From the NCBI RefSeq assembly GCF_905404315.1, contig NC_066283.1, positions 6,076,001 through 6,140,000 of the forward strand: a stretch of 64,000 nt of DNA, given 5' to 3'. The first letter of the stretch is position 1. Each line of letters opens with the position of its first letter. The translations under genes were made by a program, and so were the position numbers. Positions 21,123 to 31,275 of the stretch are shown here, piece by piece. This stretch comes from Leptidea sinapis. Lineage: Eukaryota; Arthropoda; Insecta; Lepidoptera; Pieridae. Below the pieces are notes generated by a model that was not told where the DNA came from, searched no databases, and was given only the letters and a program-made list of their open reading frames with translations.

Positions 21123-22405
21123 TAAAATAATAATACACTTTGTATTTCTTACATTCTTTTGAAAAATAGAATATTTTATTTGCTTTGGAGTCATTTTTGA
21201 AATCATCATTTTGATTTTCATTATATTTTTTGCTATACCAGTAACTCCCTGTAAAAATTTTAGCTGTTTAACTGTTGCGGTATTTGAGAAAGATAAAGCC
21301 CTCTGACAACTGGACAGATGGGCAGTGAAGTGTTAGTTATAGGGTCCCAGTTGGTTACCTTTTGGGTGCGAAATCTTAATTAAGACTTTTATAATTAAAA
21401 TCTGTCGATAAATCATTTTTCTTGTTTAACAATCAGTTACTGAAATTAATTACTTTAATTGTTGCAGTAACTATTTAAGCCATCTGTAATAACATTTTGG
21501 TAAATTAATTACAAAGTTACCGGTGAAAAACCACAGTTATAAAATGGAACAAAGATTTAACACTAACAAATTCAAAGCAAATTACTTATAAGTAACATTT
21601 TTGATAACTCTTCGAAATTACGGAATTAATGAAAATGTTGCCAAGAAACAAATTAGTGTTTAAATAAGTAGATGTTTATTCAAAAAAATATATCTATGTG
21701 TTACTATTTTGAATGGAGATTGTATGAAGTAATTAAAAAAAGACAAAATTCTTCTCTAAAAATCATTTGTTTCTTAAAACAAAAAGGACAAGCCAAAACA
21801 TATATGGAAATGTTTTAATGAAAACGCCCAACTGTGATTTAACATTAGTTTTTGGGTTACACCATTGTTCATTATTATTGTAACTAACCCGATGTTTTTA
21901 TTTATTTATTTATTAAGGTTTACTCACAGATACTCATACATAGAAACTTATTTAGAATTTATATACATAACTTACTATAGTGAACATCAAATTATGGGCA
22001 AATACAGCATTATAATAGTTACCTTAGCTGTAAACGGAGCAAAAGAAGAAATATGTTATGGATAAAATAATATAATATATATTTAAATTATCTACTTCGC
22101 TATTGCTTAAAGTATTACTAGAAAAGTAAATATTTATAAAAAAATATATATAGTCAACATGTACACAAATAAAATTTTAAAAACAAAATTTTATGAACGG
22201 TGCGGGACTAGATTCTACAAGTATTTATTAATAGTGCTCCATCTCATACTCCAAACGCGCTCTTTTAAACTTGGTTTCGTGATCTTTTCAGCGGGAATGC
22301 ATTACAGGGGACACCACTTTATTTTTTTTTAATAAATTTTAAAAATAATTTATACATAATAAAACGCCACTCACAGATACAAGTTACCTTAAGATAAGTT
22401 AATTT
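21123..22405. other. 1.3 kb AT-rich spacer
   Basis: It contains a TTTATTTATTTATTTATT tract at about 21898, possibly a reversed LINE tail, and TCACAGATACTCATAC nearby. No gene was recognised. Confidence 0.4.
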
Positions 22406-22709
22406 ACCAGTGGGAGGCACCTTTTCACAGGATGCCGGCTAGATTATGGTTACCACAACGGCGCCTATTTCTTCCGTGAAGCAGTAATGTGTAAACATTA
22501 CTGTGTTTCGGTCTGAAGGGCGGCGTAGCTAGTGAAATTACTGGGCAAACGAGACTTAACATCTTATGTCTCAAGGAGAAGAGCGTAATTATAGTGCTGC
22601 TCAGAATTTTTGGATTTTTAAAGCATCCTGAGCGACACTGCATTGAAATGGGCAGGGCGTATCAGTTACCATCAGCTCAACGCCCTGCTCGTCTCGTCCC
22701 TTATTGTAA
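22406..22709 (+). repeat. Ret-A retroposon, near full length
   Basis: It runs from CCAGTGGGAGGCACC to GTCTCGTCCCTTATTG on the plus strand. The CAGTAATG-TGTAAA-CATTACTG hairpin is perfect here. Confidence 0.85.
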
Positions 22710-22718
22710 AGTTGAGGT

Positions 22719-22764
22719 ATTTGCCCGTTTACTCCTTTTACCTTAAAAAGTAAACGGGCAAATA
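22719..22764. repeat. Perfect 16-bp inverted repeat
   Basis: TATTTGCCCGTTTACT at 22719-22734 is matched by its exact reverse complement at 22749-22764, with a 14-bp loop. It sits just outside Ret-A. Confidence 0.8.
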
Positions 22765-23332
22765 AAGTTAAGCCCTTGAATCATAATGAACATCCATTTA
22801 AAGACTATTTTTTTCGTAAAGTAATTCATTAGTTCGTTTTAATGCCACGTAACACTTTGTAATATCAAAGCGTGTATTTACTAACTGTATTCGTATAGTC
22901 TGTGTGCAGTGGTCGGTGAGTGAGGGAACGGTCGTCGTATCGGTCAGGTGGGTGCGAGGCTTCCGCGTTACGATAAGGCGAAGCATGTTCGATAACTAAT
23001 TTATTTATTTATAAACGATATCTTTATATGATATATTTTTCATCAAATTTTGTACACAATTATTTATGTTTTTTTCCCCAGGAACGTTAAAATGAATGAA
23101 TGTTACGTTTAAATCCTAAAATATTAGTGGTAGGTAGATATGCTGGTAGGTATACGACTTAGGGTTCTTCGGTTCTACGGTTTACAACACTTCAACCGAC
23201 CGGCAACGCCTGATATTAATGTCCATATGCACCCGGTTTTTTTTACATTATTTCAGGCGAGGCACATAATACACGTATACACCCCCCTTATTAAAAAAAA
23301 AAACATATTTTATTTAAAGATTGTAATAATAT
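22765..23332. other. Spacer
   Basis: Nothing was recognised. Confidence 0.4.
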
Positions 23333-23680
23333 TCAAATTCAAATATGTTTATTCAAAATAGGATGTGACATCACTTATTGAAAGACAAAAACTATCACCC
23401 ATTCCAAAAAAGAATGCCTCAGACTTGAGAAGAACAGCCGCAACAAACTCAGGGGCTTTTGTTTTTCTACAAAAAAGTATGTTTACAAAGGAATATTGTA
23501 CAATTAAACTTGAAATTATTTAATAGCCTGAGGGCGGTCGCTCCATTCCCAATGTGTGATTTTGAATTCAATTAAAAAATTCAAACAATTCTTTTGAATA
23601 TCGTTATACGTTTGTTTTAAACAATTTCTGGGATCTTGTTGTAACAGCACATACATCGCCCCACAAAAGATAAAAACAAT
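23333..23680 (-). mobile_element. LINE 3' end with degenerate reverse transcriptase tail
   Basis: ATTCAAATTCAAATATG at the left is the reverse of a TTTGAATTTGAAT tail. On the minus strand a YNKIPEIV block, broken by stops, precedes the 3' UTR. This is typical of CR1-group LINEs in insects. Confidence 0.55.
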
Positions 23681-23829
23681 ATATACATTAAACACAAACC
23701 CATTTCACTTTTCGCCAATAATATGCATTTAGGCTGTAATTTTGGTATTAAAAAAACAAGCACATTAACTTTGTTTGCGGTCGCTTTCAATACCCGAAGT
23801 CGACTATAAGAAGAATCAAAGAGGATATA

Positions 23830-24130
23830 AATACTATGTAATAAGTGGCGGGGCTGCCTAAGTAAAAATTGAAATTTAGTTTAGTACACGTAACGTGCAG
23901 TTATTTAACATAAGTTTGAAATAGAAGTACCTAATAACAGTATCGCGATTGGCGGATGAAGTATAATCTAGTAATTACAATAGGTCGACGAAGTATAATC
24001 CGGATAATTGTGAAAGCGAACACTTGCTTAAAACGTAGTGGATTTCGGTTATCTCCGTTTTTACAAGATTATAACCGTCATCTGTCAATCTATCAATGAC
24101 TGCACGTTTTATACATTCGGGTGTGTCGCT
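23830..24130 (-). repeat. AA repeat copy, antisense
   Basis: It contains the reverse of the AA core (CTATCAATGACTGCACG, ATCCGGATAATTGTG). It also has an internal duplication of the GACGAAGTATAATC block. Confidence 0.65.
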
Positions 24131-24692
24131 TTTTTCTTAGAGAGTTTTGCTAGGCTGAGAAATATTATACAGAATACCGTTTCTATGTAACTATGTAAAT
24201 CAATCCTGAAACAACATTTCAAAATGTCAATTTTAAATTCAAAATACATACAAAACAGTTATCTGTCAGATTCAAATAAATACCAAAGTAAAAACATTCA
24301 ACACGTCGGTTATTGAAATGCCAGAAGTAGGAAGTGGATTGAAATAGACAAAAACCAGGCGACGCATCAATGGACCTTAACAGAGGACACCTACCATCGA
24401 GTGACCATCACGCTTCTGTAAATTTGTGACAATTATAAGATTTATTACTCTCAGCAAAAATCACCTTCAACTAAATTAAAATTATTTAAAATTTTATCAA
24501 TATCATTTAATTATGTAAAGTAATATATTACAATTAAACAGTTTTGATCGATTAATTGTACATTACTCAGTGATTTATATCGAGGGTGTGATTTCTAGAG
24601 TAATCTGTTTTCCCCTACATTATTACATATATACGTCATACTCATATAGTTACTTATTCTCATAAAAGGTTATTATATACATTGTTATTATA
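24131..24692. other. Spacer
   Basis: Nothing was recognised. Confidence 0.4.
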
Positions 24693-24905
24693 CAAATGAT
24701 TTGAGTTTTCTTTAGTGTTAATTCCACCAATATTTGTCTTTAAACAATTCGACACGTGTTTCGCCTCTACACGAGGCATCCTCAGGACGTGTTGTTTCGC
24801 TTAAATCTGGCACGAGACTCCTCGGACTTAACACCAAAGAAAACTCAAATCATTTGTATAAGTATGAATTACCGCAAAGTAACGCCTACTTCAATAATTT
24901 TTTCT
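24693..24905 (-). repeat. Rep-O copy
   Basis: Inverted ends AAATGATTTGAGTTTTCTTT and AAAGAAAACTCAAATCATTT enclose the centre. The conserved ribozyme-like core is read on the minus strand at 24794-24751 and is identical there to the copy at 27468-27511. Confidence 0.75.
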
Positions 24906-24992
24906 TACATTGTAATTAGCCAATTTTTTGTGAAAGAGGAGAATAATTATACAGTTTGCTATTTATTACTATTTATGAAGTATTCGATATTT

Positions 24993-25180
24993 AAAATTTT
25001 TTACACGCTTTTTATTAGCTTCACCTGTATGTATGTTTATTTGAAGGAGCTGGGCTGGTTGGAATGACTGGGCAACACTGCACGCAAAATGGACCCAATT
25101 AAGCGGTCTTATTGCGGAAACAGGAGCCCTTTACCAATACCAAATACCAATGTATGTTTATTTGTAACCGACTCAATGGC
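24993..25180 (-). repeat. MITE-M fragment split by a 107-bp insertion
   Basis: ACACGCTTTTTATTAGCTTC at the left and GTAACCGACTCAATGG at the right are contiguous in other copies. They are separated here by the insertion at 25044-25150. Confidence 0.7.
25044..25150 (+). mobile_element. Short retroposed insertion with 14-bp duplication
   Basis: The insertion is bounded by TGTATGTTTATTTG at 25030-25043 and again at 25151-25164. It ends in ACCAATACCAAATACCAA, a simple tail. The size, tail and duplication length fit a severely 5'-truncated LINE. The parent family is not identified. Confidence 0.7.
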
Positions 25181-25413
25181 CAGCTTTGAAGTCTGTCAGA
25201 ATATTCAAAAGCCAAATATTTTGTGTTAAACAAATACATGAACACGTAAATAATAGATTTTCAACTTTTCGCCGAAGCACTTTCGGCCCAGTTGTCTTAT
25301 ATATAAAAGTACTTAATTATAATGTGACTTATTTATACATACAGGCAGTTTCGGCTCCTTCGATCAATAAGAGTACCTAATTCAAATTTCTAAACCAAAG
25401 TGATATATTTCTC

Positions 25414-25716
25414 TGTGACAATAAGGGATGAGACGATCAAGACGTTCAGCTGATGGTAACTGATACGCCTTGCCCATTACAATGCAGTGCCGTTCAGGGT
25501 TCTTGAAAAACCCAATAATTCTGAGCGGCACTACAATTGCGCTCATCACCTTGAGACATAAGATGTTAATTCTCATTTGTATGCCCAGTAATTTCACTAG
25601 CTATTGCGCCCTTCAGACCGAAACACAATAATGCTTATACATTACTGCTTCACGGCTGAAATAGGCGTCGTTATGTCAAACTAGCCGGAATCCTGTGCAA
25701 AGGAGTTTTCCACTAG
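25414..25716 (-). repeat. Ret-A retroposon
   Basis: Near full length, with the A-tail complement at the left and GGAGTTTTCCACTAG at the right. Confidence 0.8.
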
Positions 25717-25849
25717 TATATATATGTATACAACTGCAACGTAATCTCAAATAAATACTCCGACATTCTTAACATTCTTTAAACATCGACAAGGATCGCT
25801 CTATTACGAAAATAATTCCAAGTCTGATTTAAAAACAATATTACAACAC

Positions 25850-26010
25850 GCAACGCACTCCCCCTTAAACGTTTCCTACCACAGAACAGTTCGAGCGATC
25901 GCGGCATTCTTGCGCACGCGCACTGCCTACGAGCACGCGCTGTGACATCACAGTGAAGTGCAGTGACATTATTGTGAAGTGAATTTACATTATTGTGAAG
26001 TGAATCCACG
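25850..26010. promoter_or_regulatory. CpG-rich islet with TGACATCA and repeated GTGAAGTG
   Basis: A GC-rich patch (GCGCACGCGCAC, GAGCACGCGCTG) stands out from its surroundings. TGACATCA is one base from a CRE. ACATTATTGTGAAGTGAA occurs twice at about 25965-26002. It may be a promoter, a 5' exon or an unknown element; no TATA or exon could be fixed. Confidence 0.25.
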
Positions 26011-26282
26011 TAAAACTCATGCCAATCTGTGTAAGCAGTATTTCGTATTTTTTTACTGTGAGAAAATTTCTGTCTATTTCAAAATAGGTGAAAACTTAAG
26101 ACATACTTAGATAAAACTTAAAAGTAAATAAACGCTAGAGAGTTGATGAATGTCTGTGATCTAGTTAAGAGCCAAAAAGCAAACTCTTATTTTTTTTTAT
26201 ATTTTCTTAGAAGAGCTTTTTTTTGGAAGATGAAAATAATAATTAAGAGGTTTTTCTTTATTACTTTGAACTTTAGATATTT

Positions 26283-26605
26283 AAAACGTTTTTATACGCT
26301 TTTTATTACCTTCACCTGTATGTATGTTTGTTTGTAACAGACTCATTGGGACGCGATTTTGACCCACTTTAAACGGCCAGATTTCGTTTAAAATTAGTAG
26401 ATTTATCGAGTACCAATGATAATACATTAACTTGATAAAATTATTCCATTTTTCAAATTGCAAAATAAGATTTTTATTAATTTATATAATTTTCATCTAT
26501 CGTCTGAAAGGCAGGAATTGATGTTAATTTTAAATTTCAAAAATTTATTTTTTTATTTTTTAGTTCGGTTTTTTACAAAAAGCGTGTTTTTTTAGTTTTT
26601 TTCGT
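26283..26605 (-). mobile_element. MITE-M copy, antisense, near complete
   Basis: It reads ATACGCTTTTTATTACC at the left and ACAAAAAGCGTGTTTTTTTA at the right. Internal blocks match the plus-strand copies. Confidence 0.7.
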
Positions 26606-26611
26606 ATATTA

Positions 26612-26762
26612 CAGACATTGAGTTTCTTGTATGTTCTTCTCACGAGCTCTACTTTTTACGAAAACATATGGTAAATTCAGTAATTTATAAAAAATATTTA
26701 TGTGAAGATTTAAAAGCGCTTAGCTTAAGCCTAATTGAATAAAGTTTATGTGACTTCAAGCG
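26612..26762 (+). mobile_element. LINE-L3 3' end
   Basis: TTGAGTTTCTTGTATGTTC, AAAGCGCTTAGCTTAAGCC and AATTGAATAAAGTTTATG recur in reverse at 31748-31915. AATAAA near the end suggests a LINE 3' UTR. Confidence 0.6.
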
Positions 26763-26853
26763 CAACTCACTGTTCGAATAACTTGTACTGCGAATATATA
26801 TAGTTATTTTTAAGTCAAAAAAATATAGGTTCCAGACCAGTAATCACAACATA

Positions 26854-27147
26854 TCTAATATATAAAATTCTCGTGTCATGGTGTTAAACTTTGAACTCCT
26901 CCGAAACGGCTTGACCGATTCTCATGAAATTTTGAGTGCATATTGAGTAGGTCTGAGAATCTGACAACATCTATTTTTCATCCCCCTAAATGTTAAGGGT
27001 TAACATTTTTTTTTAATATTTATTATTTTGATTATGAGTCAGCATTAAAAATACATACAAGTTCACATTTTCACCCATCTACGATCAACAGTTACATTTG
27101 TTTCGCGATTTTAATATCGGCAATACAACGTTTGCTGGGTCAGCTAG
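26854..27147 (+). mobile_element. Hel-E Helitron-like element, complete
   Basis: It starts TCTAATATATAAAATTCTCG after an A. It ends GGCAATACAACGTTTGCTGG then GTCAGCTAG before a T. Conserved TCCGAAACGGCTTGACCG is present. Confidence 0.85.
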
Positions 27148-27430
27148 TTATTTACAAAAATCTTCTCCGAAACACGTTCCATCTTATGTTATAAGTATTA
27201 TACCCATCGGTTAAGTAGTTTCACACTGTAACCGAAGGAAAAAGAAGGCGCTCCATTTATAAGTATAAATTTAAAGTTATTCAAATATTATAACACAACA
27301 TAAGGAATTTTAGATTTAACATATAATTTTCCTAGTTCCATTACAAGTTCTTATAAACATTCAAGTGCGTGATAAAAAAGTTTTACAGTAACCTCTTTGT
27401 GTCCTCCTAAGCAAACCCTTCATTTCAATA
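27148..27430. other. Spacer
   Basis: No recognisable family is present. Confidence 0.4.
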
Positions 27431-27612
27431 CAAATGATTTGAGTTTTTACGAGATTTTGGCGAGACAACACGTCCTGAGGATGCCTCGTGTAGAGGCGAA
27501 ACACGTGTCGAATTGTTTAAAGACAAATATTGGCGGAATTAACACTTAAGAAAACTGAAATCATTTGTATGATAATGGATTTCCGCAAAGCAACGCCTAC
27601 TTCAATAAATTT
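27431..27612 (+). repeat. Rep-O copy with intact ribozyme-like core
   Basis: The left end is CAAATGATTTGAGTTTTTAC and the right end ACTTAAGAAAACTGAAATCA. Between them, CTGAGGA (27475-27481), GCCTC/GAGGC stem, GAAA (27498-27501) and GTC (27507-27509) follow the order of a hammerhead core. A bulged T after CTGAGGA is a deviation. Confidence 0.7.
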
Positions 27613-27754
27613 TCCTTCATTTCAAGTTTATTAAAATATTTATACGGTTCTTTATCGTTGAGGTCTTTCCTTCTTAGACCGCCATAGCCAATTCATAGTG
27701 TCAAATAAATGCGTTTACAAATGAAAGGAGATGAGATAAAACGAAATTTTTTAT

Positions 27755-27880
27755 TCTGCTTTGGAATAGGGTATCTCCAGATCTTAAATATTACAATGTG
27801 TCCTCTATCCAGTTTATATTAAAAGCATGCAAAAACTTAAAAAACTTAACTAAATTTGTCCGTTAATTAGTGCTTCAGCT
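27755..27880 (+). pseudogene. LINE C-terminal remnant
   Basis: One plus frame reads WNRVSPDLKYYNVSSIQF then ILKACKNLKNLTKFVR and a stop. This is the WN.LP..L/FK shape that ends CR1/Jockey reverse transcriptases. Confidence 0.4.
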
Positions 27881-27959
27881 AACTCCAAATCACTCTGTCC
27901 TTGACTTGCTGCAGGTCATACGGGATATTGAGTCCCATCAAATTATCACGTCATCCAAT

Positions 27960-28195
27960 TATATTTTTTTATGGAAAAGGACGACAAACTAGGGTACGGG
28001 TCACCTGGTAGTAGTAGTTAGTAGTATAAGAAATGACATCAAAAATAATTCTAAAGGAATCAATTTTGAGAAAATAAATGCCTTTTATGCCTGGTGTTAA
28101 GTGATCCCCGCCACCCACATTCTATTGCAACAGAGGAAGGTGTACGCGTTTTTTTTGTAAGTACCCATGTCGTATCGTCCCGGATACACAGCACA
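27960..28195 (-). mobile_element. LINE-B 3' end split by a LINE-C stub
   Basis: The reverse of the LINE-B tail, with GTACGGGTCACCTGG then, after the insertion, TGTTAAGTGATCCCCGCC. The coding part is degraded and partly deleted. Confidence 0.7.
28010..28089 (+). mobile_element. 80-bp LINE-C 3' stub nested in LINE-B
   Basis: Flanked by CCTGGT at 28004-28009 and 28090-28095. It matches in reverse the terminal 80 bp of LINE-C at 60541-60640 (AATGACATCAAAAATAATTC, AATAAATGCCTTTTATG). Confidence 0.7.
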
Positions 28196-28308
28196 AAGAA
28201 TTAATTACATTCCTCACAATTGTTTTTTTTTTATTTAAATTAATCGAAGTTACAAATTTTACTGAATATTGGAGAAATATTAATTTACTTAACATATTTA
28301 TACATCTA

Positions 28309-28625
28309 CAAGCTGACCTAGCATACGTTGTATTGCCGATATTAAAATCGCGATACAAAAGTAACTGTTGATCGTAGATGGGTGATAATTTGAAGTTGTA
28401 TGTATTTTAATGCTGACTGATAATCAAACAAATTAAAAAAAAATGTCACAAAAATTAAAAAAAAATCGTGTGGACCACCCTTAACATTTAGGGGAATGTA
28501 AAATAGATGTTGTCCGATTCTCAGACCTACCCAATATGCACTCAAAATTTCATGAGAATCGGTCAAGCCGTTTCGGAGGAGTTCAATGTTTAACACCGTG
28601 ACACGAGAATTTTATATATTAGAGA
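28309..28625 (-). mobile_element. Hel-E Helitron-like element
   Basis: Read on the minus strand, it starts TCTCTAATATATAAAATTCT. It ends with a decayed hairpin (GGCAATACAACGTATGCT) and CTTG in place of CTAG. Confidence 0.75.
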
Positions 28626-28627
28626 TA

Positions 28628-28815
28628 TAGACTGTGACAGTTGTAAAACGTCGAAAGAATTTACATTGACAGTAAGGCTCTATTTTGAGCAATGCACGCA
28701 CACTATCACAAAGTGATATACAAATCGCGAGTGTAAGACGTACCTTGTCACGCACACTAAAGTAATAAACCTGGCCTGTTTTGAGGCTCTATCTAGTCGT
28801 GTAAGTAATCTATGA
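28628..28815 (+). repeat. MITE-J copy
   Basis: GACTGTGACAGTTGTAAAAC, GCGAGTGTAAGACGTACC and AGGCTCTATCTAGTCG mark a copy with a small deletion after CCTGTTTT. Confidence 0.65.
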
Positions 28816-29115
28816 TAGACGACCTGTATAGCCGAGTGGTTAGCGATCCTACCTACTAAGCTAGAAGTCCCGGGTTCGAATCCCGGTAGTTGCAAGCATT
28901 TATATAATGAATATGGACGTTTGTTTCCGAGTCATGGATGTTTAAATGTATTAATGTATGTTTATATGAATTTATGTACGTTTAAGTAAGTATATTGTAT
29001 TAAATATATCATTGTCTTGTAACCCATAACACAGGCTATATATGCTTAACTTGTGGCAAGATAATTTGTGTGAAAAGTGTGTCAATATTATTATCAATAT
29101 TATTATGATATTTAC
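28816..29115 (+). repeat. SINE-K, full-length tRNA-derived SINE
   Basis: The tRNA-like head has an A box TAGCCGAGTGG (28829-28839) and B box GGTTCGAATCC (28873-28883). Next come the body, with CGAGTCATGGATGTTTAAAT, and a conserved ACCCATAACACAGGCTATAT segment. The tail is repeated ATT. The head lacks a clean acceptor stem, so it is a SINE promoter and not a tRNA gene. Confidence 0.85.
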
Positions 29116-29234
29116 TTGGCACGTACAAATATCCGTTTAATATTATTAAAATGTATTACGCGCCAACAATTCTGACACTAAGCGTCGCTTATTGGAAAGT
29201 AGCAACAAAGGAAATACTTCCAAGAGTCTATACA

Positions 29235-29370
29235 AAATGAAAGTCTCGTAAAGTGTGCTATAAATAAACAACAACAATATCTCGGACACCAGATTCGCAA
29301 TCTGCACCAGATAACTTTAAATTGTGGCGATTTAAAAAAAAACTATTAAGACATTTTACTTTTTTTACTT
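29235..29370 (+). pseudogene. Possible LINE C-terminal remnant
   Basis: A plus frame ends NFKLWRFKKKLLRHFTFFT and stop, resembling the FK.KL..H end of reverse transcriptases. It abuts LINE-B. Confidence 0.3.
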
Positions 29371-29371
29371 G

Positions 29372-29560
29372 ACTTGCTCGTGCGGTGTTTCCGGGACGAT
29401 ACGACATGGGTACCTTCAGAAAAATCGCGTACACCTTCATTAAAGGCCGGCAACGCTCTTGTAATGCCTCTGGCGTTGCAAGAGTGGTCAGCGGTGATCA
29501 CTTAACATCAGGTGACCCGTACGCTAGTCTCTCTATCTCTCGCTAGCTCTTCCATAAAAA
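29372..29560 (+). mobile_element. LINE-B 3' fragment
   Basis: It carries CGGTGTTTCCGGGACGATAC through GTGATCACTTAACATCAGG and the terminal CCATAAAAAG. It is 5'-truncated. Confidence 0.75.
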
Positions 29561-29673
29561 GAATACAATCCGCGGCCATTTTGGATACCAATTTGGATTG
29601 AACAAGAATATTTTAAACAACTGGTGTAAAGCTTTTGTGGCATGTTCTATATTTACTAGTTATAATTACAAAG

Positions 29674-30031
29674 CTAAGATTAAGGATTGGTCTCCGCTGC
29701 GCTCCAACTAGATACCGCAGGCGTAGTCGCAAAGGGCGGCAACTAATACTAGCTAGCCAGTCTCTAACAATGTGTGACGTTGACAAAGTTGAAACTAAAA
29801 TGCCGGGTTGCGTAGTAAAACTTTGTAGAAATAATACCACAAGAAATAAAAAAGACACTGGGATCACATATCATCAGTAAGTATTTTGTATTTTATTAAT
29901 TTCAAAGTAAAATAACACGAAGCGTATGTTACAAAATTAGAAAAGCATCTAATAGTTGCCGAAATAAAAAAAACTATTGTTCTTAGGTAATGCGGTATCT
30001 AGTTGAAGCGAAGACCAATCCTTAATCTAAG
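29674..30031 (+). mobile_element. P-superfamily-like element with THAP first exon
   Basis: The ends CTAAGATTAAGGATTGG and CCAATCCTTAATCTAAG are inverted, and similarity extends inward through GTCTCCGCTGCGCTCCAAC. TTACAAAG is duplicated at 29666-29673 and 30032-30039, an 8-bp target duplication. At about 29800-29878 it encodes MPGCVVKLCRNNT ... GITYHQ, the start of a THAP zinc finger (MP..C-x4-C, then a histidine). This is followed at once by a GTAAGT donor. THAP domains plus 8-bp duplications are known for P elements. The rest of the transposase is deleted. Confidence 0.75.
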
Positions 30032-30204
30032 TTACAAAGACCTGAGTGATTCACATGACGTCTTAGTTCGAAAAAACTTGTATCGTCATTCCAAGCACTA
30101 AATCAACGGACCCTGACTGGCATACGCATGAGTGACTCGCAGTGAGGTCACAGGTTCAGTACAGTTCATTTTGACTTACAACTTAAAAGGGGCTTATGTT
30201 ATAG

Positions 30205-30323
30205 TAAAGATCAAAGAGGATCTAAATACTACGTAATAAGAGGCTGCCTAAGTAAAAGTTAAAATTTAGTTAATTATAAAACGTGCAGTCATTTGACATA
30301 AGTTTGAATTAGTTATAACAATA
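30205..30323 (-). repeat. AA repeat, partial
   Basis: The GCTGCCTAAGTAAAAGTT and ACGTGCAGTCATTTGACATA blocks match AA copies. It is cut at 30324 by Hel-G. Confidence 0.6.
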
Positions 30324-30764
30324 CTAGTGGACCCGACAGACGTTGTCCTGTACACACGTCTTAAATTTGAAAAATCGGTCCAGCCGTTAGGAGGAGTTCA
30401 CTAACATACGCATGAGCAGGAGAATTATATAATATGGACGGAATTGAGAATCTAAACCAATCTCAAATTCACTGAAACAAACAAAATAATCATCACAATC
30501 GGTCCAGCTGTTTAGAAGGTAGTTTAATTGTGAATCTAAACCATTCTCGAATCCACCTGATGACACACACCAATCTCAAATTCACTGGAACACACAAAAA
30601 TATCATCAAAATCGGTCCAGCCGTTTATGAGGTAGTTCAATTGTGAATCTAAACCATCCTCGAATCCCCTTGAACTCACACAAAAAATTTCATCCAAATC
30701 GGTCCAGCCGTGTAGGAGGAGTTCAGGGACATACACACGCTCACAAGAAATATATATATTAAGA
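30324..30764 (-). mobile_element. Hel-G Helitron-like element with extra internal module
   Basis: Read on the minus strand, it starts TCTTAATATATATATTTCTT and ends ACAGGACAACGTCTGTCGGG with CTAG at 30327-30324. At 441 bp it is longer than the other copies because the TCGGTCCAGC/TTTAGATTCACAATT module is repeated. Confidence 0.75.
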
Positions 30765-30769
30765 TTATC

Positions 30770-30925
30770 GCGAAAAGCGCTGCCCTCATCCAACATATTC
30801 AGGCGATTTTGACCAGATCGTCGGTCAATCTTGTGGGGGGCCTGCCAACACTGCGTCTTCCGGTACGTGGTCGCCATTCGAGGACTTTTCTGCCATGTCG
30901 AAACTTATTATGGTGTCATTTGGGG
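30770..30925 (-). pseudogene. RTE-type LINE C-terminal fragment
   Basis: The minus strand encodes KVLEWRPRTGRRSVGRPPTR and a following W(M)RAA-like end, matching the RTE fragment at 16413. It contains a stop. It abuts Hel-G. Confidence 0.65.
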
Positions 30926-31019
30926 CGTGTTCTATATATCGGCATTGTTTTAATAGTGATAACGTCAATTCAGTAATATCACACAAGCTGCGGCGCCTTT
31001 CAAACTTTTTACACATTCC

Positions 31020-31275
31020 TAAAGAGGATGTTAAGACTACGTAATAAGAGGCGAGACTGTCTAAGTAAAAATTGAAATTTAGTTTAGTATGAAACGTGGA
31101 GCCATTTGACATGAGTTTCAAATAGTAATTACAATAGGTCGACGAAGTATAATCCGGATAAGTTTGAAAGCGAACAGTTGCTTAAAACGTAGTGGATTTC
31201 GGTTATCTCCGCTTTTTACAAGATTATAGCCGTCATCTATCAATCTATCAATGACTGCACGTTTTATACAATTGA
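31020..31275 (-). repeat. AA repeat copy
   Basis: Near-complete reverse copy with TTCGGTTATCTCCGCTTTTT and TCTATCAATGACTGCACG. Confidence 0.7.

Noticed and set aside
28816..28893. Functional tRNA gene
   Set aside because: A and B boxes are good, but there is no clean acceptor stem and a SINE body follows. It is the head of SINE-K.
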